From assembly GCA_030612005.1 (NCBI GenBank), contig JAUWOU010000007.1:1-52008 (forward strand): DNA of 52,008 bases, in the 5' to 3' direction. Position 1 is the stretch's first letter; the number at the start of each line of letters is the position of its first letter. Below the pieces are notes generated by a model. That model had not been told where the DNA came from and searched no databases. It worked only from the letters and a program-made list of their open reading frames with translations. Position numbers and translations under genes: made by a program. This DNA is from Candidatus Thorarchaeota archaeon (lineage in GTDB: Archaea > Asgardarchaeota > Thorarchaeia > Thorarchaeales > Thorarchaeaceae). Below, in pieces: positions 23,337-30,964 of this stretch.

Positions 23337-24810
23337 GCAAAGCGACCCCCTTACTTAATACAAAGACTGCAGCGGCTATTGGTAGTTCCACAGACTCACC
23401 ACTAAAAGGACCATACTTCTCGTCATTGATTACGAATGATGGAATCTTAGGACCCTTATGAAATCTAACATTCAAAGTTCCTTTATTAAAAGCTATAGCA
23501 TCATTGAATGGATTGAATGTATCTAAATCGTCCCGAGTCAATTCAGTGACGGTAAACCCAGTCTTTCCGTTGATACTACCAATCAGACGAATGACTCTGT
23601 GAATATCATGCGTGACTGGTCTATCAATTTCACTTCCAAAGCGCTCTACAGATTTCTCTGCTATCTCTTGCCACGATTTTTCTCCAACACCCTTGACCTT
23701 AGGACTCAACACTGGACGCGGTCTCTGGAGCATATTTATTGCAATAACTCTCTCGTCTTTAAGGAGTTTCACCCATTTCTCTCGGCCTGTATATGTATCA
23801 ATATTCTGAATAAACTCCACCATAGCATCTGCAATTTTGCCTGACCAGCCGGGGATGTCGCGAGACGGAATTGTATTCGTACCTCTTTGTGAAATGATAG
23901 CTTTGCTACCTCTAAATCCAGAACCCATTACGTAATGGACTATCTCTATACGTGCATTGGAATCTAATGTGTACACTTTAGGATCACGGACTCGAATGTG
24001 ATATCCTCTATGACCACTGTAGTTGAGCTGTATCTTATCGGAATCAAAACCTAAATCATCTGTTAAGAACTCATCATAGAGTTTTATTGTATGCTTTCGT
24101 GCCACACCTAGGCATTTGCTACAAATCCATTTTCTTGTATTGAAACCGTATAACTTTCTGGAGGTTTTTGTTTTACAATCCGGACATGTTTTTGGTAAAT
24201 TTCCACTTCCAATCTTACCACAGTTTGGATTATCACAATACCAAGCATCACCACAAACTGGACAGATTTCTGGAGGTTTTCCTGTTCCTGTTTTGCCACA
24301 GGTAGGGTTCTTACAGCGCCAAGAATCATGGTCATTTGCACATTTCAAATCTAGATGATCAGCATCTATGTCAAAAACTAGTTCAGCCCCCATCCATTCT
24401 TTTTCATGCATTTTTATCGCAGTTGGAAATCCATAGAATGCAGCTGAATGGTATACACTGTGGGGTGCAATTTTAACCAGATTTCGTAGTAGATTATCTC
24501 TAGATTTGTAACCTTCATGACGAATCCAATTAGTTACACTGACTGCTTTGGAATCACAGTTTGGGCACTTTATTACAGGCTGAAATGATTTTCCTGATTT
24601 GCCACACCCTGTTCGAACTTCATTTCCTGATTCATCACGACCAATCTGTTCACGGCAGCGCCAGTTATACTCCCACGCTTGGATTGCAAATTCGCGCGTA
24701 TGAATTTGGTTTGGAACATCGACAGATTTTGGGTTTTCAGAGTAGTACTCATGAAATAGAAGTCGTAGCTTCATAGTTGTCGTTGTCTTTTCCTGATTCT
24801 GCACTGACAT
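23329..24810 (-). CDS. priS: DNA primase small (catalytic) subunit with inserted zinc ribbons
   Basis: The 493-residue protein is PriS, which makes RNA/DNA primers with PriL. Catalytic residues are intact: Asp147 and Asp149 in LVFDIDADHLD, and SGHRGYH at 265-271. Family PriS proteins usually have 330-400 residues. The extra length comes from zinc ribbons. One lies near the N-terminus (Cys52, Cys69, Cys82, Cys85). Two tandem near-identical ribbons lie directly after the DxD motif (Cys166, 171, 183, 186 and Cys192, 197, 209, 212), before the normal Cys230-Cys233. The inserted units share the pattern NPxCGKxGxGxxPxxCPxC. PriL is not in the window. Confidence 0.92.
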   Translation of the reverse strand: MSVQNQEKTTTTMKLRLLFHEYYSENPKSVDVPNQIHTREFAIQAWEYNWRCREQIGRDESGNEVRTGCGKSGKSFQPVIKCPNCDSKAVSVTNWIRHEGYKSRDNLLRNLVKIAPHSVYHSAAFYGFPTAIKMHEKEWMGAELVFDIDADHLDLKCANDHDSWRCKNPTCGKTGTGKPPEICPVCGDAWYCDNPNCGKIGSGNLPKTCPDCKTKTSRKLYGFNTRKWICSKCLGVARKHTIKLYDEFLTDDLGFDSDKIQLNYSGHRGYHIRVRDPKVYTLDSNARIEIVHYVMGSGFRGSKAIISQRGTNTIPSRDIPGWSGKIADAMVEFIQNIDTYTGREKWVKLLKDERVIAINMLQRPRPVLSPKVKGVGEKSWQEIAEKSVERFGSEIDRPVTHDIHRVIRLIGSINGKTGFTVTELTRDDLDTFNPFNDAIAFNKGTLNVRFHKGPKIPSFVINDEKYGPFSGESVELPIAAAVFVLSKGVALLE

Positions 24811-24916
24811 CGATTAGAACACTCCTCTCACGGACTTTTGTGTTTCGACTCTGAGTATAGATGGTACATTGACTTGTTCCACCTCTCAATTACGACAGGA
24901 ATCGATTCAAGCTTGT

Positions 24917-25675
24917 CTATCTGCGTTCGACACGTGGTGCTAAGATGAAACTGATGGTTCCAGCTTCAGCAATTGGAAATTCCAACATCATTGGTTTGCT
25001 TCCAGTGAATTGAAGGATGATACTATCACTGGCAATCGCCTTTGATATCTCAGCTAGATAGTTAAGCGCGTACATAGCAGCAGATGGACCAGCACCAACC
25101 TTCAGCTGGAAAAGAGCTGGATCTTCACCTTCAGTGGATAAAGTAATCCTCGCTTCACCGGTATCGCCCTCACCTGTAAAGGTAAGTAGATTCTTTTCAG
25201 CACTTATCTTTACATGACTAGAAACAACACCAACATCTTTGATTGCTTGTTTGAATGCGTCTGCATACATCTCCGCCTTCACACCAAACTCCATTCCCGG
25301 CTTGTTCGTCTGACTATCAGGAGGTGTAAGAAGCTGAAGTTTGAACTGCCGTTCTGCCTGACCAATCATCTTAATCTCAAGTCGATTATCAGAATCATCA
25401 AGGTTGAACTCTAGATGTTCATCCCCACCCATTCGTTTGCTAACTCGGACAAGCTCATCAATTCCAAGGCAAATATCATACTCGCCCTTGCAGGTGTATT
25501 CTTGAAAAATTGTAGATGGAAGATTGAGGTCAACCATAGCAGCTTTGGATGAATCAAGCTGTCTCAATGTTATTCCGGATTCAGATACTCTAAAATGTGC
25601 CTCAGTTAATAGAGTGGCTAAAGCATCCACTATCTGTTTCCAGGTCTTCGTGCTGTCTAGGGTAGCGTGGAACAT
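24917..25675 (-). CDS. pcn: DNA sliding clamp PCNA, copy 1
   Basis: The 252-residue protein is a full-length PCNA with the two-domain clamp fold. It starts MFHATLDSTKTWKQIVDALA, has the interdomain region LQLLTPPDSQTNKPGMEFG (about 119-137) and ends ILAPRVERR, like other archaeal clamps. PCNA encircles DNA and tethers polymerases, ligase and nucleases. Glycine-rich and acidic surface loops are normal. It lies 134 nt downstream of a paralogue, so the two may form a heteromeric ring or be alternative clamps. It may have its own promoter in the AT-rich gap 25676-25809. Confidence 0.95.
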   Translation of the reverse strand: MFHATLDSTKTWKQIVDALATLLTEAHFRVSESGITLRQLDSSKAAMVDLNLPSTIFQEYTCKGEYDICLGIDELVRVSKRMGGDEHLEFNLDDSDNRLEIKMIGQAERQFKLQLLTPPDSQTNKPGMEFGVKAEMYADAFKQAIKDVGVVSSHVKISAEKNLLTFTGEGDTGEARITLSTEGEDPALFQLKVGAGPSAAMYALNYLAEISKAIASDSIILQFTGSKPMMLEFPIAEAGTISFILAPRVERR

Positions 25676-25809
25676 TATTCAATTATCTCCAATATCATTG
25701 TTAGGGCCTTTGGTCAAGCAGGTTTGAACATATTTTGACATGCGGTATGGCATTTAAAATGTACTTCTCGGTAAATGCATGTATCAATTTGTATTGAATT
25801 TTATCTACA

Positions 25810-26565
25810 TTATCTTCTCTCTACACGGGGAGCAAGAAGATAACGAATCTCACCGGTTTCTCCAATTGAAAACTCAAGCATAATTGGTTTATGTGCTGCC
25901 ATATGAAGTGTCAATGTATCACTAGATATAGCCTTAGCAATCTCTATCAGATAACTGAGTGCATACATTGATGTCGCCTCATTAATGGAACTGAGATTAA
26001 AGAGAGATGAGTCGTCACTACCAAGTTTCAAAACAACTTCTGCTTCTCCTGTATCACCAGCGCCTGCAAAGGTTAGTGTATCCGAGCTAGCCGTGACTTT
26101 CAAATGATTTGAAACCACTCCAATATCTTTCACTGCATGCTTAAAGGCATCAGAAAGCATCTCAGCACGATTTTCAAAAGAGGGGGATATTTTCTGAGTC
26201 CGCTCTTCTGGAGGAGTCAATAATTGGAGTTTGAATGTTCTCTCAGCATGACCAATCATTTTGATCTCGAATCGTTTCTCAGATTCATCAAGATTGAATA
26301 CTAATCTATCATCTCCAGCCATTCGTTTACTCACTTTGACTACTTCAGCTATGCCTAGGCAAATATCATGTTCTTCAGTACAATTGTATTCCTGAAAGAC
26401 ACTTCTTGGTAATGTCATGTCAACCATAGCAGCTCGGGAAGAGTCATACTGGGTTAACGTGATTCCACTCGATGACACCACCAAGTGAATTTCCGTCAAT
26501 AGTGTGGCTAGAGAATCTACAATTTGCTTCCAAGTCTTTGTACTATCAAGTGTAGCATAAAACAT
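25810..26565 (-). CDS. pcn: DNA sliding clamp PCNA, copy 2
   Basis: The 251-residue protein is a second complete PCNA. It shares the first 17 residues of copy 1 almost exactly (MFYATLDSTKTWKQIVD) and the C-terminus LLAPRVERR, and by eye roughly half of the rest is identical. Differences concentrate in the interdomain linker (PEERTQKISPSFENRAEM instead of PDSQTNKPGMEFGVKAEM) and in the loops of domain 2. Neither copy has frameshifts or lost core residues, so both look functional. It starts 5 nt after the OB-fold gene, so it belongs to the upstream operon. Confidence 0.95.
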   Translation of the reverse strand: MFYATLDSTKTWKQIVDSLATLLTEIHLVVSSSGITLTQYDSSRAAMVDMTLPRSVFQEYNCTEEHDICLGIAEVVKVSKRMAGDDRLVFNLDESEKRFEIKMIGHAERTFKLQLLTPPEERTQKISPSFENRAEMLSDAFKHAVKDIGVVSNHLKVTASSDTLTFAGAGDTGEAEVVLKLGSDDSSLFNLSSINEATSMYALSYLIEIAKAISSDTLTLHMAAHKPIMLEFSIGETGEIRYLLAPRVERR

Positions 26566-26570
26566 TACTA

Positions 26571-26945
26571 TTACCCACTCATCGTTTTTAGAACTTTATC
26601 TTCCATCTCTAAGATTTCTTTGTACTGTTCAATATTGAGAGTATCAATAGGGTGTACAATGGTCGCGTTCAACCTTGCTTCCTTCTTTTTCTTTACAGTC
26701 TTGGTGGTTACGTCTCCAATAATGAGGTACTTCTTCTTTAGTTCAAGGGTCCCTTCAACGCTTACCCAAATACTTCCAGCTTTGTCAACTTCTGAATCAT
26801 ATAGATCTTGAACAAGAGCTGCACCAGGGCTTGAATCTACTACTATTCCTAAAACTCGAACTGGTCCATTAATCGAAGGGGAAATATTGCGAATAGTAGT
26901 AAGTTTTGATACTTTCTTTCTAGGAGTCTTCTTTTCCTCGGTCAA
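26571..26945 (-). CDS. OB-fold protein, RPA-like, function unknown
   Basis: The 124-residue protein has a Lys-rich N-terminal tail (EEKKTPRKKVSKL) followed by a predicted OB-fold of about 75 residues: strands INGPVRVLGIVVDSSPGAAL, AGSIWVSVEGTLELKKKYLI and ARLNATIVHPID, and then a helix (NIEQYKEILEME). Such a layout occurs in small RPA subunits and in CST or RMI-like proteins. Its place between TFS and PCNA, 5 nt before the second PCNA, suggests single-stranded-DNA handling in replication. Sequence similarity alone is too weak for a name. Confidence 0.6.
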   Translation of the reverse strand: MTEEKKTPRKKVSKLTTIRNISPSINGPVRVLGIVVDSSPGAALVQDLYDSEVDKAGSIWVSVEGTLELKKKYLIIGDVTTKTVKKKKEARLNATIVHPIDTLNIEQYKEILEMEDKVLKTMSG

Positions 26946-27029
26946 ATCACATACGCCCTGTCTATTATCAGAGATTGGAGATTTTAGTCATGTATGGTTC
27001 ATCATCTAGTGTTGCTATAAATGTGTCAC

Positions 27030-27353
27030 TTAATAGTGACGCCAAGTGTGTTTGCACTTTGTACATCTATAGAACTCAGTTGCTCCTTCATCACCACGTC
27101 TCGTTTGCACCATCCAATAGTAAGCATCATTATTGCTACATTTAGGACAGCTGGCTCTAGTGACTGGCATTGGAATGGAATCATCCTCAACTACAATGAT
27201 CTTATCTCGAGGTCCTTTCTCAAAATTTTGGGAAACTCTTAATCTTCCTTCGATTTCTTTGGTGTGCTCACAACTACGGCATTTCAAGACTCTTTTGCCG
27301 TCATCCTGTGTAAAAGCAACCATCATTGCACCACATTTTTCACAGAATTCCAT
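27030..27353 (-). CDS. tfs: Transcription factor S (RNA cleavage factor)
   Basis: The 107-residue protein has the TFS layout. The N-terminal zinc ribbon is FCEKCGAMMVAF ... KCRSCEH (Cys4, Cys7, Cys24, Cys27 approx.). The C-terminal ribbon is ASCPKCSNNDAYYWMVQ ... FYRCTKCKHTWR. The acidic tip RGDEGATE keeps the Asp-Glu pair that stimulates transcript cleavage in stalled RNA polymerase, so it is likely active. It lies in the leftward transcription and replication cluster between the RNase III-like gene and the OB-fold gene, as in many archaea. Confidence 0.93.
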   Translation of the reverse strand: MEFCEKCGAMMVAFTQDDGKRVLKCRSCEHTKEIEGRLRVSQNFEKGPRDKIIVVEDDSIPMPVTRASCPKCSNNDAYYWMVQTRRGDEGATEFYRCTKCKHTWRHY

Positions 27354-27430
27354 AGGAACTGCTCTCCACTTCTGCGTCGCAGTTCTTTGTTGTCAATTAA
27401 GCGTTTTGACTTGTCACATTAAACGAAAAA

Positions 27431-27841
27431 TTAAGGTAGGTGTTCAATATTACTTTCTAGAAACTTCTGAAATGATACAGCTGCAATCTCGCCCTCTTTC
27501 TTTCGACTGGTTGTGTTATCAATTTCAAGTGATTCTGAGAGAGAAACTACCATATCAGAGATAGTTATTTTCTCAGTCATCCACAAGTATGCCATAATTG
27601 CTTCGTAAGCATCACCAGCTCTTCCTGCATCAGTTCTACGGTTCATATGACGATATACAGTTGTTGCACGTATTGCACGAGCAAGAACACTGTCACGTAC
27701 TTTTTCACCTGTTGGATAACCAAGAACTAAAGATTTGGCTAGAGAGTAGCAAAAATTGACAAGGTTGTCACCCACCTTTGCTAGACCTTTATCATGCATG
27801 ATGCTTTCGACATTCTTGTGCGCAACAAAGCTTTCCCACAT
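27431..27841 (-). CDS. RNase III-fold family protein
   Basis: The 136-residue protein resembles small archaeal proteins with an RNase III-like helical fold, often encoded between rpoL and tfs. The segment GLAKVGDNLVNFCYSLAKSL (about 19-38) matches the RNase III signature area, with GRAGDAYEAIMAYLWM (about 74-89) as the second helix motif. The signature acidic residues are partly present (Asp25, Asp79, Glu82), so nuclease activity is uncertain. There is no double-stranded-RNA-binding domain. The gene lies 20 nt after rpoL on the same strand. I rate the fold assignment higher than any activity claim. Confidence 0.65.
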   Translation of the reverse strand: MWESFVAHKNVESIMHDKGLAKVGDNLVNFCYSLAKSLVLGYPTGEKVRDSVLARAIRATTVYRHMNRRTDAGRAGDAYEAIMAYLWMTEKITISDMVVSLSESLEIDNTTSRKKEGEIAAVSFQKFLESNIEHLP

Positions 27842-27861
27842 TTGGGATCACCAAGCAATTA

Positions 27862-28152
27862 CTAGTCTACGCTGTGATCAGAAACAGCTTGCTTGAACTT
27901 TTTTCTGAACTCTTCAGTACGTGCAAGCATTTTCTCAAGGGCTTCTCGTAGCACAACATTTGATTGGCGCCTCTTTGTTCGCAATGTAACAATAGGGCTT
28001 GCAAGTAGTGGATGAGGAATATTGTATCCTGCAAACTCCACAGAGGATTCTTCGAGGAGTGTTCTACGTAGAAGATTCGGAAAAGAATGTCCTTCTCCAC
28101 CAATCTCAAATTTCAGCTCAAATTTTGTATTTTCGACTGTTCTCGGTTTCAA
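27862..28152 (-). CDS. rpoL: DNA-directed RNA polymerase subunit L (Rpo11)
   Basis: The 96-residue protein matches the archaeal Rpo11 subunit, which pairs with Rpo3 in the assembly platform of RNA polymerase. Family marks are KFEIGGEGHSFPNLLRRTLL (about 14-33), VEFAGYNIPHPLLASPIVTLRT (about 38-59) and the terminal helix LREALEKMLARTEEFRKKF. The ATG overlaps the csl4 stop by 4 nt. The order csl4 - rpoL is conserved in archaea. Confidence 0.94.
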   Translation of the reverse strand: MKPRTVENTKFELKFEIGGEGHSFPNLLRRTLLEESSVEFAGYNIPHPLLASPIVTLRTKRRQSNVVLREALEKMLARTEEFRKKFKQAVSDHSVD

Positions 28153-28901
28153 TTGCGACGCCTCCTATCATTATGCCGCCCACGACCCCTATCAGATCGT
28201 CTATCATCATAGCTTCGGCCACCGCCTCTACTACGATTGTCATATCGTCCTCCGCCTCTACGATCATATCTATCATCCCTGTCATAGGACCTACGACGAG
28301 GAGCAAGATCGGGTCTTGCTTCAAGACCAAAGAGTTGCCCATAATCATTAGCTACTTCTCGAGTTTCTCGATTTTCACATCTAAGGCAGAACATATTATT
28401 ATTCGTGGTTAATGTGAGATAATTTCCACATCTAGAACATCTAGCCAGAATCACACCTAATTCCGGACCCACAACACTTAGCACAGTAGGAATTTCATGG
28501 GTGTTGACAGCTTTGGCTCGGACTATGTCAGTTGTCCGCATTACATCATGCATGCTCTTGACGTAACGCCGAGTCACGTTGCTGATATGTATTTCACCAA
28601 CTAGACCGCTATGGAAGTCTTCATCGTTCCTTCTAACTATAGCAATTTCGGCACGCTGCTCGTAAGCATTGCCTACCTCCCCTATTAGAATATCACCGCT
28701 GACTGGAAGTGCAAGCTTCATCTTACCATCTGAATCAAGGACCTTGATACTGCGTTCTTTGAGGTCCATTGAAACTGCACCAGGTGCTGCAGCATATACA
28801 ATGCCATCTTTCTCATAGGTGCCATAACTTGGCGACAGTTCTTCGATAACGCATAACTGTTCACCTGGTACCACAATGTCACCGCTCTTAACGTCAGCCA
28901 T
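28149..28901 (-). CDS. csl4: Exosome subunit Csl4 with RGG/RD-rich tail
   Basis: The 250-residue protein is Csl4, a cap subunit of the archaeal RNA exosome that recruits DnaG and substrates. It has an N-terminal domain (ADVKSGDIVVPGEQLCVIEE), an S1 domain (about 60-140; VGNAYEQRAEIAIVRRNDED) and a zinc ribbon (ARCSRCGNYL and FCLRCENRETRE, about 156-180). The last 50 residues are an unusual Arg/Asp/Gly/Tyr repeat tail with RGGGRYDNRSRGGGRSYDDR. ATG 28901 overlaps the upstream methyltransferase stop by 8 nt; an in-frame upstream Met is at 28910. Such tails occur in RNA-binding proteins and may add RNA contacts. Confidence 0.93.
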   Translation of the reverse strand: MADVKSGDIVVPGEQLCVIEELSPSYGTYEKDGIVYAAAPGAVSMDLKERSIKVLDSDGKMKLALPVSGDILIGEVGNAYEQRAEIAIVRRNDEDFHSGLVGEIHISNVTRRYVKSMHDVMRTTDIVRAKAVNTHEIPTVLSVVGPELGVILARCSRCGNYLTLTTNNNMFCLRCENRETREVANDYGQLFGLEARPDLAPRRRSYDRDDRYDRRGGGRYDNRSRGGGRSYDDRRSDRGRGRHNDRRRRN

Positions 28902-29532
28902 TCTGTTCACACTCTTTGGAACATATTCGATAGAGGTCTACATCGACCATATGTACTTGTTTTCTATGGTAATCGAACAATTTACCGATTGGAAATTGGA
29001 ATGTTTCGATTTGTGTCACTCTTGCGCCAAGCTTCTCGACTTCCTTTTCTAGGAAGATTCTGTTCTTGTTTCCCGCAAGGTGTATGCTATAGGTCACATC
29101 TGCAATCGAGATTGCCTTTTTGAGGAATCTCAGGTCAGCACCTCTCTTCTTTACTCCGAACGGTGGATTACTGACCACAGTGTCGACAAGACCGTGTAGA
29201 TGTAAAGAGGACACATCCCCTAATACCCAGTCTACAGTGTCTTCTGTTCCGAGCAATCGTGAGTTCATTTGTGACGCCTTTAAGGCTTTGCTTTGCACAT
29301 CAATTCCAATCACCCTCTGAGCACCTAATAGTGCAGCACCAAGAGCAAATATACCATCACCACATCCAAGATCTATCACTGTCTTGTCTGTAATATCCCC
29401 ATGCTCCATTTGTGCAGCAAAAAGAATTGCGGAGGCTATTGTAGAAGGAGTTGGATATTGTTCTAGAGAAACCTCATACTCACCAGACCGTTCAATTGAT
29501 TCCAGTGTTATCTCCAAATCTCTAAGGCGCAA
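28894..29532 (-). CDS. METTL5-like RNA adenine-N6 methyltransferase
   Basis: The 212-residue S-adenosylmethionine-dependent enzyme has the METTL5/COG2263 order: LEQYPTPSTIASAILFAAQ (about 19-37), the SAM site VIDLGCGDGIFALGAALLGA (about 52-71), and the NPPFG motif (about 124-128), which marks adenine-N6 methyltransferases. Eukaryotic METTL5 modifies A1832 of 18S rRNA, so rRNA is the likely substrate. It has no TRMT112 partner gene nearby. The start is TTG 29532 with GGTGAG about 6 nt upstream. It is the first gene of the leftward cluster from the origin region. Confidence 0.88.
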   Translation of the reverse strand: MRLRDLEITLESIERSGEYEVSLEQYPTPSTIASAILFAAQMEHGDITDKTVIDLGCGDGIFALGAALLGAQRVIGIDVQSKALKASQMNSRLLGTEDTVDWVLGDVSSLHLHGLVDTVVSNPPFGVKKRGADLRFLKKAISIADVTYSIHLAGNKNRIFLEKEVEKLGARVTQIETFQFPIGKLFDYHRKQVHMVDVDLYRICSKECEQNG

Positions 29533-29701
29533 TTAGTTCTCACCTTTGACTATTTCATCAAAGAACATGTTTCACTGTTTGATGAATGATTCTGTTGATA
29601 CATCATTGAACTAATGATGGTTCCAGTAATACGTATGCTTATCAGGTCTACATGTTCCATAGGCTCCACAAGAAGTCCAGTGGAACTACCCTTTACTTCT
29701 A
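29533..29701. other. Candidate replication origin next to orc1/cdc6
   Basis: The 169-nt gap between divergent METTL5 and orc1/cdc6 genes holds an ORB-like element at 29675-29689 with core TCCAGTGGAA, and two weaker matches (TTCCAGT at 29621 and TTCCATAGG near 29656). It is AT-rich around 29570-29640. The archaeal origin is normally beside cdc6 and contains such Orc-binding boxes, so this is a likely origin. Confidence 0.6.
29675..29689 (+). promoter_or_regulatory. ORB-like Orc1/Cdc6 binding element
   Basis: GTCCAGTGGAACTAC contains the ORB core TCCAGTGGAA, 27 nt before the preferred cdc6 start. Known ORB cores read roughly TTCCAGTGGAAAC. Binding may also autoregulate cdc6. Confidence 0.6.
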
Positions 29702-29716
29702 ATGGAGTGTATATTG

Positions 29717-30964
29717 ATGGAGAAACCCCTAGACAAACTGTTTGACAAGTTCTTGCAAGGTCAAGGTATATTCAAGGATAGAGATACCTTAAGACCTACT
29801 TATGTCCCCGAGGATCTTCCTTATCGTGATGAGCAGATGGGAAGCTTAGGGTCGATTCTTGGTCCTGCCTTGCGTGGGGCACCGCCTTCGAATATACTCT
29901 GTTATGGAAAGACTGGAACAGGAAAGACTGTTGTTTCTAGATATGTTCTAGACCTTCTGGTTGCAAAGGCGGAGGAGAGTAAAGTAAACGCGCCCCTTAC
30001 GGCATATGTCAACTGTCGAATTGTAGGGACTAACTATCGCGTTCTCAAGAAACTATGTGATGATATCAATGCTACAATGCGTGATGGGTCGGATGTTCCT
30101 TTCACTGGACTCCCAACCGATGAGATCAGATCAATCTTCAAAAGAAAACTTGATTCAGAATCGAAGATTATGGTTGTTGTATTGGATGAAGTAGATAGTC
30201 TTGTAAAACGTGATGTAAACCAAGGCAATGATATCCTCTATGGTCTAACAAGAATGAATAGCGAACTGGAGAAAAGTCGAATATCAATCATCGGAATTAG
30301 TAACGACCTTACGTTCAAAGACATGTTGGATCCAAGGGTTTTATCCACTCTTGGAGAGGAGGAGGTCATCTTTGCACCGTATAACGCTGTTGAACTAAAG
30401 GGAATCCTACAGCAACGTGTAGAGACTGCCTTTAATCCAGGTGTGATAGGGGATGAAGGGGTCATCAATCTTGTTGGAGCTTTGGCTGCGCAAGAACATG
30501 GGGATGCTCGACGTGCATTAGATTTGTTGAGAACTGCTGGAGAACTGGCAGAAAGACGAGGTGATGAAAGAGTACTTCAGGGTCATGTTCGAGAGGCTCA
30601 GAAAGTAATCGAACGAGATGCTATCACTATTACAGTGAAAACTTTGCCAATGCAGTCAAAGGCTGTCCTGTTCGCTGTTTATGTATTAGCAAGCAAGGGA
30701 CAAAGTGATATATTTACAGGTGAGTGTTTCAATGTATACTCGGAGATTGCTAAAGCACTTTCTCTGGATACTCTCACACAGAGACGTGTTTCAGACCTGA
30801 TATCAGAACTGGATATGCTTGGTTTGATTAATACAACTGTAATCTCGAAGGGACGTTATGGTCGCACAAAGAAAATCAAAATGGCAGTCAGTAAAAAACA
30901 GATAGGTGCAATCCTAGATGATGACACCAGCCTTAACAAAGTTGCAAAAGATATCATGGGTTAA
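29717..30964 (+). CDS. cdc6: Orc1/Cdc6 replication initiator
   Basis: The 415-residue AAA+ protein is an archaeal Orc1/Cdc6, which binds origin boxes and loads MCM. The Walker A motif is GKTGTGKT (64-71) and Walker B is VVVLDEVDSL (about 154-163). The sensor-2 region has HGDARRALDLLRTAGELAE, and the C-terminal winged helix ends with SDLISELDMLGLINTTVISK. ATG 29717 (MEKPLDKLFDKFL) is preferred over 29702. It is transcribed away from the candidate origin and converges with the PolD small-subunit gene, overlapping by 4 nt at the stop. It is the only cdc6 in the window. Confidence 0.95.
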   Translation: MEKPLDKLFDKFLQGQGIFKDRDTLRPTYVPEDLPYRDEQMGSLGSILGPALRGAPPSNILCYGKTGTGKTVVSRYVLDLLVAKAEESKVNAPLTAYVNCRIVGTNYRVLKKLCDDINATMRDGSDVPFTGLPTDEIRSIFKRKLDSESKIMVVVLDEVDSLVKRDVNQGNDILYGLTRMNSELEKSRISIIGISNDLTFKDMLDPRVLSTLGEEEVIFAPYNAVELKGILQQRVETAFNPGVIGDEGVINLVGALAAQEHGDARRALDLLRTAGELAERRGDERVLQGHVREAQKVIERDAITITVKTLPMQSKAVLFAVYVLASKGQSDIFTGECFNVYSEIAKALSLDTLTQRRVSDLISELDMLGLINTTVISKGRYGRTKKIKMAVSKKQIGAILDDDTSLNKVAKDIMG

